From: an uncultured Catenibacterium sp.
GTDB taxonomy: Bacteria > Bacillota_I > Bacilli_A > Erysipelotrichales > Coprobacillaceae
Reading direction: 5' to 3'
Assembly (NCBI RefSeq): GCF_900540665.1
Contig: NZ_UQGV01000010.1
Span: forward strand, 1-38,716
Length of the DNA stretch: 38,716 bases
The notes under the pieces were generated by a model. The model had not been told where the DNA came from and ran no database searches. It saw nothing but the letters and a program-made list of their open reading frames with translations. A program made the position numbers and the translations under genes. Within the stretch, counting starts at the first letter, position 1. Every line of letters begins with the position of its first letter. Positions 13,338 through 20,641 of the stretch are shown here, in pieces.

Positions 13338-15956
13338 GTTATTATCTTTTACTTCATACAGATTTCCTAAAACATCCGTAGCATATTTACGAACATCTAA
13401 TAGTGGATTAACTGCAACCATGAGTTGTTTCTTAGACTTTGTATATAAAGGTTTTACCTCTATTTTATTTGCAGCATCACTATTTGTCGCAGTAAATTTA
13501 ACTACTTCTGGGGTAACACCATCATGATACTTAGTATTACCATCGGATTCTGTAGAATCATCATAAATATACTTCTGGCCTTCTTCCTTCACTATTCCAA
13601 CTAATTCATCATGATGTAAAGAACAGAGAAATATGGCTTCATCACTAATCTTTTTCTTAGCCTTTTCTGACTGATACCAATCTCTATCAATACAGTATAA
13701 TCCTAATAATTCCTTAAAAGAAACATCTTTATATCTAATAGTGACCATCTTTATCTTACCATCAGTATCACGATAGAAATCCGTTCTATACGGGCTAATC
13801 TGTTTTAAGATAACTTTCTTACCATGTTTAGTATTATAATTCTTGCTGATATCAATGTGATTACCTAGCTTTTCAGCATAATACTTTATACAAGTAATTT
13901 CAGAGCCATTACCCTTCTTAGAAAACTTGCGGATCTTACCAAATTCTTCTTTATAGGCAGTTAATGGGTTTTCTCCCTTCAACTTAACACCTTTCTTATC
14001 CTTTGTATACTGTTTAGGATCATCTTTGAATGTTTCATAATGATCTAATACAATTCTTGTAATCTCCTCAAATGTTGCAGGATCCTTCTTAGCCATAATA
14101 TATTTATCTTCTGCTTTACCGTTCACAATATCTTCTACCAGATTCTTAAACTTTGGATCATAGATATCTTTGTATTTCTGAACTAAGATTTCTTCTCCAT
14201 TTATTACTCTTGTAGAATAGATTGTTTCATCTGCAACCTGTCTATTTGGTTTAGTATCTACTTTATGAGATATCTTAATTGGCGCATATGCCAATTGGTT
14301 TCTAGTCATAATACCACGATAGTATTTATTACTTTCATCATAGATATTCTTTAGTGTAGAAATAAATTCAATGTATTTAGGATCAAAGAATTCTTCTTTA
14401 CCAGGTACCTTCTTTACTTCTCCTGTATCCTGATTATATAAATCTTTTAATTCATACTTTGCAAGACAACCATTGAGAAGTCCCATTGTCTTAACTGATG
14501 CAATGATAAGTCCATCTACTGCATGGTGTAAAAAGTCTTCTTCACGTTCTTTTGGTAAGTTAATCTGTGTTCTAAACTTATGAGTAATATTACCATTTAG
14601 TGTAAATACTTTAGTAGGAATTTCATTTGCTTTAAAGTAGTCTGTCAAGGTATTCAATACTACTCTGTTTGCATAACTTGTATCAATCAAGTTACGTGCA
14701 ATAAACTTCTGCACAACATCCATCTTAGTAATATCATCTTTATACAATAAGTAGTTTTTCTTTCTTCTAGAAAATCTCTTAGAAGACTGCACAACAGAAA
14801 TATAAGTCTGTAAATCACCACTTAATCCTAGCGTTGGATTATCAAACAAATGCTTATTATAAGCATCAATTGGTGTTCTATTACCCTTTGCTTTGTTTTC
14901 GTTGGCAGTTGCTAGAATTTTGTTGTTGTAAGAATCATCCAATGAAATAGAAATTGGAATAATATGGTCTATTTCTGTATAACGTGGATTAGTAATAACT
15001 TCACCTAGAATAAGAGGTTCTAATGTATACGCACTCTTTCCATCCTGTTCCAAATAAAGTCTGACCTTCATTTTAGTCTTACCATTAATCTTATCAGGAT
15101 TATAACCATTTTCCTTTAATAAAGTATCTACTTCTTTATTCTTCTCTTCATAGAACTTCTGTCTGTTATTAATGCTCTTTTTCTGATCAGCTGAATTCTT
15201 TTCTCTTGTCATTTCCACTACAATCGTATCGAATTCACCATATTTTCTACGTAATGCATTAATTACCTTAAACGTTTCTCTTTGTGCTCTTTTTGTTACT
15301 GGAGAAAGAATAGCTGTATCATCTGCTTCAATAGACTTTTTCCCCTTTAATGCAGATACATCTTTACCTTTATGAATCTGCTGAATCAACTGCATCTGGT
15401 TGTAATTAGAAACATACATTTCTTCATTTAGTTCTCTCATAGCCTTTAGAGATAAACTATGATAGTTCGCAATACCGTCTAGGTTTGCAAGTTTATCTAC
15501 TGTTTCATCAGTAATTAATGATGAGTTAATAAGATTCAATAATTGTTTTCTTTCTTCAATACCTTTTCTATTTGTTAGAATTTCTATGATTTGATCTAAT
15601 ACTTCATAGTCTTCAAGAGAAATAGTTTCTCCACAATCTTTAAAACATTTCTTTAACTTTGCATATCCTTTAAATTCACTCTTTAAAGGCTTTTTGTTCT
15701 TATCGATTCTAAAGCCAGAAATATTAGTTAAATCAGTTCCTAAAATCTTCGCAACATCTTTTGGTTCAACCTTCGCTTTCTTAGTGATAATCTTAAATAC
15801 CTTATCCTTCTGATCCATTGTAATCTTCTTATCGCCATTATAAGTAAGATTATTTAAATCATTTAATAAGTTAAAGATATCACTAGTCACAGCTAATTTA
15901 GGTGCACGTGGTTCATCAGGATAAACACTACATTTACCTCTCATTTTTTCAATCAA
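13317..15956 (-). CDS. cas9: Cas9 C-terminal part: recognition lobe, RuvC-II, HNH, RuvC-III, PAM-interacting region
   Basis: This 879-codon frame directly continues Cas9 after the TAG. Visible motifs are RuvC-II VEMTREKNS (Glu about residue 248 of the fragment), the HNH nuclease EIDHIIPISISLDDSYNNKIL (Asp330, His331, Asn pair 344-345), RuvC-III HHAVDGLIIA (His477-Asp481), and a long C-terminal PAM-interacting region. HNH cuts the target strand, RuvC the other strand. The first candidate start is a TTG (15956); an ATG four codons later precedes RGKC. Neither has a good ribosome site, so separate translation would rely on restart after the TAG. The fragment alone lacks RuvC-I and the bridge helix. 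Confident Cas9 sequence; expression is uncertain. Confidence 0.85.
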   Translation of the reverse strand: MIEKMRGKCSVYPDEPRAPKLAVTSDIFNLLNDLNNLTYNGDKKITMDQKDKVFKIITKKAKVEPKDVAKILGTDLTNISGFRIDKNKKPLKSEFKGYAKLKKCFKDCGETISLEDYEVLDQIIEILTNRKGIEERKQLLNLINSSLITDETVDKLANLDGIANYHSLSLKAMRELNEEMYVSNYNQMQLIQQIHKGKDVSALKGKKSIEADDTAILSPVTKRAQRETFKVINALRRKYGEFDTIVVEMTREKNSADQKKSINNRQKFYEEKNKEVDTLLKENGYNPDKINGKTKMKVRLYLEQDGKSAYTLEPLILGEVITNPRYTEIDHIIPISISLDDSYNNKILATANENKAKGNRTPIDAYNKHLFDNPTLGLSGDLQTYISVVQSSKRFSRRKKNYLLYKDDITKMDVVQKFIARNLIDTSYANRVVLNTLTDYFKANEIPTKVFTLNGNITHKFRTQINLPKEREEDFLHHAVDGLIIASVKTMGLLNGCLAKYELKDLYNQDTGEVKKVPGKEEFFDPKYIEFISTLKNIYDESNKYYRGIMTRNQLAYAPIKISHKVDTKPNRQVADETIYSTRVINGEEILVQKYKDIYDPKFKNLVEDIVNGKAEDKYIMAKKDPATFEEITRIVLDHYETFKDDPKQYTKDKKGVKLKGENPLTAYKEEFGKIRKFSKKGNGSEITCIKYYAEKLGNHIDISKNYNTKHGKKVILKQISPYRTDFYRDTDGKIKMVTIRYKDVSFKELLGLYCIDRDWYQSEKAKKKISDEAIFLCSLHHDELVGIVKEEGQKYIYDDSTESDGNTKYHDGVTPEVVKFTATNSDAANKIEVKPLYTKSKKQLMVAVNPLLDVRKYATDVLGNLYEVKDNNLKLEFK

Positions 15957-15971
15957 ATCAATTGGTTCTTT

Positions 15972-16658
15972 CTAATATGCTTCAATATAACGACCATATG
16001 GTGTTGGTGACTTCTGGCTACCTGGGCCTTCATAGTAAGCACGTTTTCTAGATACAATCTGTACAATTGCTTCACATGCTTCTTCTGATAATTCCTGATG
16101 ACTTAATATTTCATTTAACTCTTTGATATAGTCTTTTGTTTTAAAGTTATTATGATGCCCTCTAATAGATTCTCCGCTATTAAGCAATTCTAACTGTAGT
16201 TCACAGATATATTTACCATCTGCAAGTTTTTTAGAGTTAGCCTGTAATATTTCTTTTAGTTCACCAGTTTCCTTGCTTGCTTCTTCTGTATCATCTACTG
16301 TCTCAATTGTACTACCTCTTCTTTTTGTAATATGCAATATTGCAGTCGCAAGTTCTTCATTAGTTAACTTCTCTTTCAACCCTTTAACACGTATTTCATA
16401 TACATTATCCAACGAATGGAAATCATCATTAATAATTCCTAAAGACTTCAATAAATGTTTCATATCATTAAGTCTAGTTGCTTTACGTGATATAAGTCTT
16501 CTATGCCCTCTTGTAGTACGACGTGTTTCATTCTCTGCAGCAGTACCTTCTTTAAACAGTCTTACCCCATAATCTACAAATTCATACTTATCAATATCGA
16601 TTACACCATATCCGACACTAGTTATCCCTATGTCTAATCCCAAAACTAATCGTCCCAT
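15972..16658 (-). CDS. cas9: Cas9 N-terminal part: RuvC-I, arginine-rich bridge helix, start of recognition lobe
   Basis: The frame encodes 228 residues ending at the TAG. RuvC-I is LGLDIGITSVGYGVID with catalytic Asp9; the bridge helix is the basic segment ETRRTTRGHRRLISRKATR; then ARVKGL-like IRVKGLKEKLTNEELATAILHITKRRG and, just before the stop, RKRAYYEGPGSQKSPTPYGRY. These match the beginning of SaCas9-type proteins. GAAGGT about seven bases before ATG 16658 is a good ribosome site. On its own this fragment cannot cleave DNA, since RuvC needs its second and third motifs from the downstream part. Confidence 0.85.
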   Translation of the reverse strand: MGRLVLGLDIGITSVGYGVIDIDKYEFVDYGVRLFKEGTAAENETRRTTRGHRRLISRKATRLNDMKHLLKSLGIINDDFHSLDNVYEIRVKGLKEKLTNEELATAILHITKRRGSTIETVDDTEEASKETGELKEILQANSKKLADGKYICELQLELLNSGESIRGHHNNFKTKDYIKELNEILSHQELSEEACEAIVQIVSRKRAYYEGPGSQKSPTPYGRYIEAY

Positions 16659-16690
16659 ATTTTTACCTTCTTTCTGTAATCATTAATATA

Positions 16691-16719
16691 ATTCTATCAA
16701 ATTAAAACTACCACCACAA
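16691..16719 (-). promoter_or_regulatory. Candidate cas9 promoter
   Basis: Minus-strand TTGTGG (16714-16719), 17 bp, TAGAAT (16691-16696), about 33 bp before the cas9 ATG. The -35 box is poor, and two other TATAAT hexamers lie further upstream without a good -35, so the assignment is tentative. Confidence 0.3.
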
Positions 16720-16800
16720 TCAGTACATATTATATTTTACAATCACAACATTTGTACTTCTTACTATTATTATACTCCTATTAAAACATTATTTTCTCAC

Positions 16801-16836
16801 GTAACCCTCCGACAGCGCCTTTTTAGAGGCACTTAC
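16801..16836 (-). other. GC-richer structured element in the cas9 upstream region
   Basis: In an otherwise very AT-rich gap, the minus strand reads GTAA, then AGTGCC/GGCGCT (6-bp stem, one G-U that would be an A-C clash on the plus strand), then GGAGGG and TTAC. GTAA and TTAC can close the element; CCTC in the first arm can alternatively pair with GAGG downstream, so two folds compete. No terminator follows it. It could be an RNA switch in the cas9 leader or the remnant end of a small mobile element. No family recognised. Confidence 0.3.
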
Positions 16837-16888
16837 TAAATTTTTCTCTTTTTTTTGATGAATTTCTCATTATTTCTGGTAAAAATAT

Positions 16889-16957
16889 AAAAAAAAGATC
16901 ACCTATGGTGATCACGGTAAGGAAATCGGATTTTGGTATGAGCTATTTCCCTACCCA
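16889..16957 (-). ncRNA. Predicted small RNA upstream of cas9 (two hairpins and terminator)
   Basis: An 11-bp stem GGTAGGGAAAT/ATTTCCTTACC (16945-16955 with 16916-16926, one G-U) with an 18-nt loop is followed by a terminator GATCACC/GGTGATC and eight T (16889-16913). A TATAGT box at 16964-16969 could start it near 16957. It has no open frame with a ribosome site and no similarity to the CRISPR repeat, so it is not a second tracrRNA. Unknown function. Confidence 0.45.
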
Positions 16958-17018
16958 TTCATTACTATACACTAGTTTTGTATTTTATGCACTATTTTAC
17001 AATTTTAGAAAAACTATT

Positions 17019-17050
17019 AAAAAAAGATTTAGTGGTACTAGCACTAAATC
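17019..17050 (-). terminator. Terminator of the sdpR-sdpI operon
   Basis: The stem GATTTAGTG/CACTAAATC (9 bp) is followed by seven T on the minus strand. It contains the TAG stop of the sdpI-like gene. Confidence 0.8.
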
Positions 17051-17673
17051 CCCTTCTTATATAAGCTATAGCTATATCCAAAACATAGTAAACAAGATAT
17101 AAGTATAATACCTAAGCCAATAAACATATAACCTAACATACTAAAGATAATATACAACATTCCAGTTAATACAAACACATAACCAGAAAATCTATGTGTA
17201 CGTGACCAGTTCTCATCACTATTTAATGTCCATGAAGTACGAATACCTATAGTATAGTTTCTTTTTATTTTAGGTAAGTAATTACCTAAAATAATAAAGA
17301 TGAAGCCTATTACTATATTCATAATAAATGTCATATCAAAACGATAACCTAGACTATATGTAATAATAAGTAGAGTAACCATCAAACATATAATTGGACA
17401 AATCATTAATACAATTCTTAATCCTACTTCTGGTATATTACTCTTTTTAGGATCCTTAAATGTCATGAAGGTACAGAATATATGAAGCAATAACATAAAT
17501 GCCCACACACCATATAAGCCAAAGAACTTATTCATATACCGATCAGGTGTACCATGAAAATCAAAGTGTGTTGCGACTTGTGCAGGTAACTTATTATAAG
17601 TCACTAATATACATACAAGTGGCAACAGAAATAATACCAAACTAAACTTAAACCATTCATTCTTCAACATCAT
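17044..17673 (-). CDS. sdpI: SdpI-family immunity/membrane protein
   Basis: This 209-residue membrane protein has an N-terminal DUF1648-type segment (LPAQVATHFDFHGTPDRYMNK) and a C-terminal SdpI domain with the signature NYTIGIRTSWTLNSDENWSRTHRFSG. About six membrane spans are visible. In Bacillus subtilis SdpI protects the cell against the SdpC toxin and senses it, holding the repressor SdpR at the membrane. Here it overlaps the upstream ArsR-type gene by 17 bp, the same sdpR-sdpI pairing. No sdpABC toxin-production genes are nearby, so it could be immunity against competitors or a general envelope-stress sensor. Family identity is firm; the toxin link is by homology. Confidence 0.88.
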   Translation of the reverse strand: MMLKNEWFKFSLVLFLLPLVCILVTYNKLPAQVATHFDFHGTPDRYMNKFFGLYGVWAFMLLLHIFCTFMTFKDPKKSNIPEVGLRIVLMICPIICLMVTLLIITYSLGYRFDMTFIMNIVIGFIFIILGNYLPKIKRNYTIGIRTSWTLNSDENWSRTHRFSGYVFVLTGMLYIIFSMLGYMFIGLGIILISCLLCFGYSYSLYKKGI

Positions 17674-17935
17674 CTTTTCCTCCTAAGAAAGACTTAAAAT
17701 ACAACAACATTTCTTCAAACACAGTCGCATTAATTTCATAAAAAATATAATTCTTATCTTTTTCTTCTCTTATTAAGTCTGCAGATTTTAATATTGATAA
17801 GTGATATGAGACAGTTGCCTGTGTCATATCAAATTGTGCGGCTATATCTCCTGCAGACATCCTTCCTTTCTTTAATAAGTTAAGAATATCTCTTCTTACT
17901 GGTGCACTGAGTGCTTTAAATGTTTTCTCAAACAT
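17657..17935 (-). CDS. sdpR: ArsR-family repressor, SdpR-like autorepressor
   Basis: The 92-residue winged-helix protein starts MFEKTFKALSAPVRRDILNLLKKGRMSAGDIAAQF, followed by the recognition helix TQATVSYHLSILKSADLI and a wing DKNYIFYEIN. It lacks the cysteine metal-binding box of ArsR/SmtB sensors, which fits the SdpR type. It is first in a two-gene operon with sdpI. Two identical half-site pairs flank the promoter (17947-17970 and 18002-18025), strongly suggesting autorepression. Ribosome site GGTGG lies upstream of ATG 17935. Confidence 0.88.
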   Translation of the reverse strand: MFEKTFKALSAPVRRDILNLLKKGRMSAGDIAAQFDMTQATVSYHLSILKSADLIREEKDKNYIFYEINATVFEEMLLYFKSFLGGKDDVEE

Positions 17936-17946
17936 ATGTTCACCAC

Positions 17947-17970
17947 CTATTTAGATAACTTTCTAAATAG
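17947..17970. promoter_or_regulatory. Repressor operator O1 of the sdpR-sdpI operon
   Basis: The inverted repeat CTATTTAGA, 6 bp, TCTAAATAG lies between the -10 box and the sdpR start. The half-sites and spacing are identical to O2. Confidence 0.75.
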
Positions 17971-17998
17971 ATTATACAATAAATATCATGAAATACAA
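17971..17998 (-). promoter_or_regulatory. sdpR-sdpI promoter
   Basis: Minus-strand TTGTAT (17993-17998), 16 bp, perfect TATAAT (17971-17976). O2 covers its -35 side and O1 begins right after the -10. Confidence 0.7.
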
Positions 17999-18032
17999 TA
18001 TCTATTTAGAAATATTTCTAAATAGATATTGT
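17995..18032. promoter_or_regulatory. Repressor operator O2, a 38-bp perfect palindrome
   Basis: Each 19-base arm mirrors the other without mismatch (17995-18013 and 18014-18032). The core CTATTTAGA, 6 bp, TCTAAATAG equals O1. It overlaps the -35 box. Confidence 0.75.
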
Positions 18033-18035
18033 AAG

Positions 18036-18058
18036 AAAAAAGAGGACTAAGCCTCTTT
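18036..18058 (-). terminator. Terminator of the MATE gene
   Basis: The stem AAAGAGG/CCTCTTT with a six-base loop holding the stop codon is followed by a T run on the minus strand. It lies between the MATE gene and operator O2. Confidence 0.65.
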
Positions 18059-19393
18059 AATGAATGGATCTCTCCAGAATACGATTAATAGATAGATTGT
18101 CATAACAACCCAGATGACTGGTTCACAGAAGATAACAGCCATATATTTAAAGACTGGAATAAATGCGAATACGAAGATGATCTTACCAACTAATTCAATA
18201 ACGCTTGATACGAGTGGTAACATCTTCTGTCCAATACCCTGTAATGCGAATCTTGTCTGCATAAGAACACCTAATACTGCATAGTTAGGTGCTACAATAC
18301 GTAAGTAAAGTGAACCATTGTATAAGACTGTATGGTCTGTTGTACCTGATATCCATTTTACAAGTGTAGGTGCAGTGAATAATAGTATCACTGTGACTAT
18401 TGCAGCTACAATGACATCATAGATATACATCTGTTTCATGCCATTACGTATACGTAATGGATTTCCTGCTCCTCTATTTTGAGATACAAATGTGCTGGCT
18501 GCCTGACCCATAGCTGTGAAAGGCATATTGAAGAACATATATAGTTTTCTTGCAGAAGTATGTCCCGCAATAATCTGCTTGCTTCCTAAGCCATTGATGC
18601 CTGATTGTAAAATAACTGAACCTGCATTGACGATTGCACTCATAATAGCCATAGAATATCCCTGACCTAATAGTTCTTTATAGAGAGCTGCATCAAATTT
18701 GAAATGTTTCTTTTCTGGTACGAGTAATGGGACATTCTTAAAGATATAAATCAAACAGAATACGACTGATACCCCCTGGGCAATGACTGTCGCAACTGCT
18801 GCTCCTCTAACACCCATATGAAGCTTTGTGATAAAGAATAAGTCTAAACCGATATTTAACACTGATGATATGATTAAGAATACTAAAGGCATTAAACTAT
18901 TCCCTATAGCACGTAATAAGCCTGCACATAAGTTATAGGCAAACATAACGACTAAGAATTGAACAATCACAATAATATAGCTATAGGCTTCATTAAGTAA
19001 GTCCGGTGATACATTAATCGCAATAAGTAATGGTTTAATTCCAATAGAGGCAATAATAGTAATCACAATAGAAGATATAATACCAATCACAAAGCTGGCT
19101 GCCACTGATTTCTTTAATAGTTCTTCATCTCCTGAACCATAGCTTCTTGCAGTGACAATGGATAAACCATTCCCAATACCTAACGCAAAACCTATTAATA
19201 AATCATAAACTGCTGTACATGAACCAATCGCAGAAAGTGATGTCATTCCTAAAGTATTTCCTACAATGGCAGTATCCATTGTGTTATAGAATTGCTGGAA
19301 GATGTTTGATATAAGAATTGGAATCATAAAGATAACTAAACTCTTAAATATTGAACCTTCAAGCATATTGACTGATGTTTTCTTCTTATCCAC
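18047..19393 (-). CDS. MATE-family multidrug/sodium antiporter
   Basis: This 448-residue integral membrane exporter has twelve predicted helices in two MatE halves. The N-terminal half has MLEGSIFKSLVIFMIPILISNIFQQFYNTMDTAIVG, the typical opening of the MepA/DinF-like Gram-positive branch; the second half repeats the pattern from about residue 240. These pumps use a Na+ or H+ gradient to expel cationic drugs or metabolites. I use the GTG at 19393, which has AAGGGAG eight bases upstream, rather than the longer frame to 19438. Single gene, divergent from the AlaX-type gene. Substrate unknown. Confidence 0.9.
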   Translation of the reverse strand: MDKKKTSVNMLEGSIFKSLVIFMIPILISNIFQQFYNTMDTAIVGNTLGMTSLSAIGSCTAVYDLLIGFALGIGNGLSIVTARSYGSGDEELLKKSVAASFVIGIISSIVITIIASIGIKPLLIAINVSPDLLNEAYSYIIVIVQFLVVMFAYNLCAGLLRAIGNSLMPLVFLIISSVLNIGLDLFFITKLHMGVRGAAVATVIAQGVSVVFCLIYIFKNVPLLVPEKKHFKFDAALYKELLGQGYSMAIMSAIVNAGSVILQSGINGLGSKQIIAGHTSARKLYMFFNMPFTAMGQAASTFVSQNRGAGNPLRIRNGMKQMYIYDVIVAAIVTVILLFTAPTLVKWISGTTDHTVLYNGSLYLRIVAPNYAVLGVLMQTRFALQGIGQKMLPLVSSVIELVGKIIFVFAFIPVFKYMAVIFCEPVIWVVMTIYLLIVFWRDPFIKEA

Positions 19394-19468
19394 AATAATT
19401 TCTCCCTTCTTTTCCTGTGTTATTCTAACATAAATCAATGTTTATAGTTTATAACTCACAAATTATGA

Positions 19469-19509
19469 AAACACTTTAACACTCGGTAGTACCTCTCGGT
19501 CAAGTGTTT
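19469..19509. promoter_or_regulatory. Inverted repeat in the divergent MATE/AlaX intergenic region
   Basis: AAACACTT (19469-19476) and AAGTGTTT (19502-19509) form 8-bp arms around a 25-bp core with two CTCGGT copies. A -10-like TAGAAT follows on the plus strand. It could be an operator or leader hairpin. Tentative. Confidence 0.3.
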
Positions 19510-19535
19510 ATGGTAGAATAATGAAGGTGATAGAT

Positions 19536-20633
19536 ATGAAAACAATAAAATTATATGATGAAATGCCTTATAGTACAGATTTCAAGGCAACAGTAGTAGA
19601 CGTAAATAAGAATGAAATCATTCTTGACCAGACTCTTTTCTTTCCTGATGAAGGTGGTCAGGAATGTGATTTAGGAACTATTAATGATATTCCTGTTAAG
19701 GATGTACAGATCAAGAATGATGTGATTATCCATTATGTAAAGAAGCATAACTTACAGATAGGAGATATAATAGAAGGTCATATTTACTGGAAGAGACGTT
19801 ATTCTTTTATGCAGAATCATACAGGAGAACATCTTCTTTCTGGCATTATACATAGCTTATATGGTTGTGATAATGTGAGTTTCCATCTCAATAGTGAAGA
19901 AGGACAAGTAGAACATGATGGTGATATCAAGGATATTGATTTACTAGAAGAAAAAGTGAATCAGGCTATCTATGAGAATAAAGAAATTCATTGTTTCTAT
20001 CCTGATGATTTAAAGAGTATCTCTTATCGTTCTAAGAAAGAGATTGAAGGTAAAGTACGTATTGTAGAGATCAAAGATTATGATATATGTGCATGTTGTG
20101 CACCTCATGTAAAAAGAACGGGTGAGTTAGGCGTATTCAAGATCATCAAAGTGATACATACAACCAGAGGGACACGTTTTATATTCTTATTTGGTGAACG
20201 TGCTTATCATCGTTTCAAAGATGATTTTGATCATCTTGAATCACTTTACCATCTTTTCTCTTCCAACAATCAAACACTTGTAAAACAAGTGAATAAGATG
20301 TATGAAGAAAAAACAGCTTTAGAAGTCAAATATGCACAGTTAGAGAAAGAACATATGCTTTCTTTATGTGATCATGCTTATTTATTTGTAGAAGACTGTT
20401 TACCTCTAAACCAAAGGGAAGTCACAAATCATCTTGTTAATGTTCACGGCACAGGTGGTGTATTTGTAGGAAATGACGAAAAAGGCTATCGTTATGTCAT
20501 AGGTTCTACATCAAATGCATTGGATATATTAGCACAATTAAAAAGCCTTAGAAGCAAAGGTGGAGGATCAAAGGATATGATCCAGGGATTTACACCCGCT
20601 TCTAAGACTGAGTTGCTTAAAGCCCTCTCTTAG
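19536..20633 (+). CDS. AlaX-type alanyl-tRNA editing protein with DHHA1 domain
   Basis: The 365-residue protein resembles the editing half of alanyl-tRNA synthetase. Zinc ligands are seen at HTGEH (His95 and His99) and at CACCAPH (Cys188 region, His191). The N-terminal OB/beta-barrel region holds LDQTLFFPDEGGQ, and the C-terminal DHHA1 region ends in GGGSKDMIQG. Such stand-alone proteins hydrolyse mis-charged Ser-tRNA-Ala or Gly-tRNA-Ala. A helical linker (about residues 230-280) separates the domains, as in AlaX-L forms. The start at ATG 19536 is preferred to 19521 because AAGGTG lies about seven bases upstream. The stop codon overlaps that of the convergent gene. Confidence 0.87.
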   Translation: MKTIKLYDEMPYSTDFKATVVDVNKNEIILDQTLFFPDEGGQECDLGTINDIPVKDVQIKNDVIIHYVKKHNLQIGDIIEGHIYWKRRYSFMQNHTGEHLLSGIIHSLYGCDNVSFHLNSEEGQVEHDGDIKDIDLLEEKVNQAIYENKEIHCFYPDDLKSISYRSKKEIEGKVRIVEIKDYDICACCAPHVKRTGELGVFKIIKVIHTTRGTRFIFLFGERAYHRFKDDFDHLESLYHLFSSNNQTLVKQVNKMYEEKTALEVKYAQLEKEHMLSLCDHAYLFVEDCLPLNQREVTNHLVNVHGTGGVFVGNDEKGYRYVIGSTSNALDILAQLKSLRSKGGGSKDMIQGFTPASKTELLKALS

Positions 20634-20641
20634 GGCTTTTT
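20619..20641 (+). terminator. Terminator holding the stop codons of two convergent genes
   Basis: The stem AAAGCCCT/AGGGCTTT has a five-base loop; TAG of the plus gene and TAA of the minus gene share TTAG at 20630-20633. The T run is good on the plus strand and only three T on the minus strand. Confidence 0.7.

Larger units (their letters stand above)
13317..16658 (-). pseudogene. cas9: cas9 interrupted by one in-frame TAG
   Basis: Taken as one frame the gene has 1,113 codons plus the final stop, with no frameshift: the TAG at 15972-15974 is followed in the same frame by AAA GAA CCA ATT GAT TTG and then the rest of Cas9. Overall size and motif order fit the compact SaCas9-like group of Cas9. 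The break falls after RuvC-I, bridge helix and an early recognition-lobe segment, at a surface-loop-like point between a YYEGPG-type motif and the IEKMRGKC segment. It may be an inactivating point mutation, a sequencing error, a natural split or a readthrough site. Both halves otherwise look intact. Confidence 0.8.

Noticed and set aside
13317..15956. C-terminal Cas9 part as an independent IscB/TnpB-like or split effector gene
   Set aside because: It continues the upstream part in the same frame and lacks RuvC-I; no ribosome site supports an independent start. Split function is left as a possibility only.
15954..15974. Genome-wide reassignment of TAG to an amino acid
   Set aside because: TAG ends gltB two bases before gltD, and also ends cas9, sdpI-like and MATE genes at the expected places.
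16889..16957. Second tracrRNA
   Set aside because: No complementarity to the CRISPR repeat could be found, and a full tracrRNA is present at 13217-13302.
17044..17935. Complete sdp cannibalism operon
   Set aside because: No sdpA, sdpB or sdpC homologue is visible; only the repressor-immunity pair is present.
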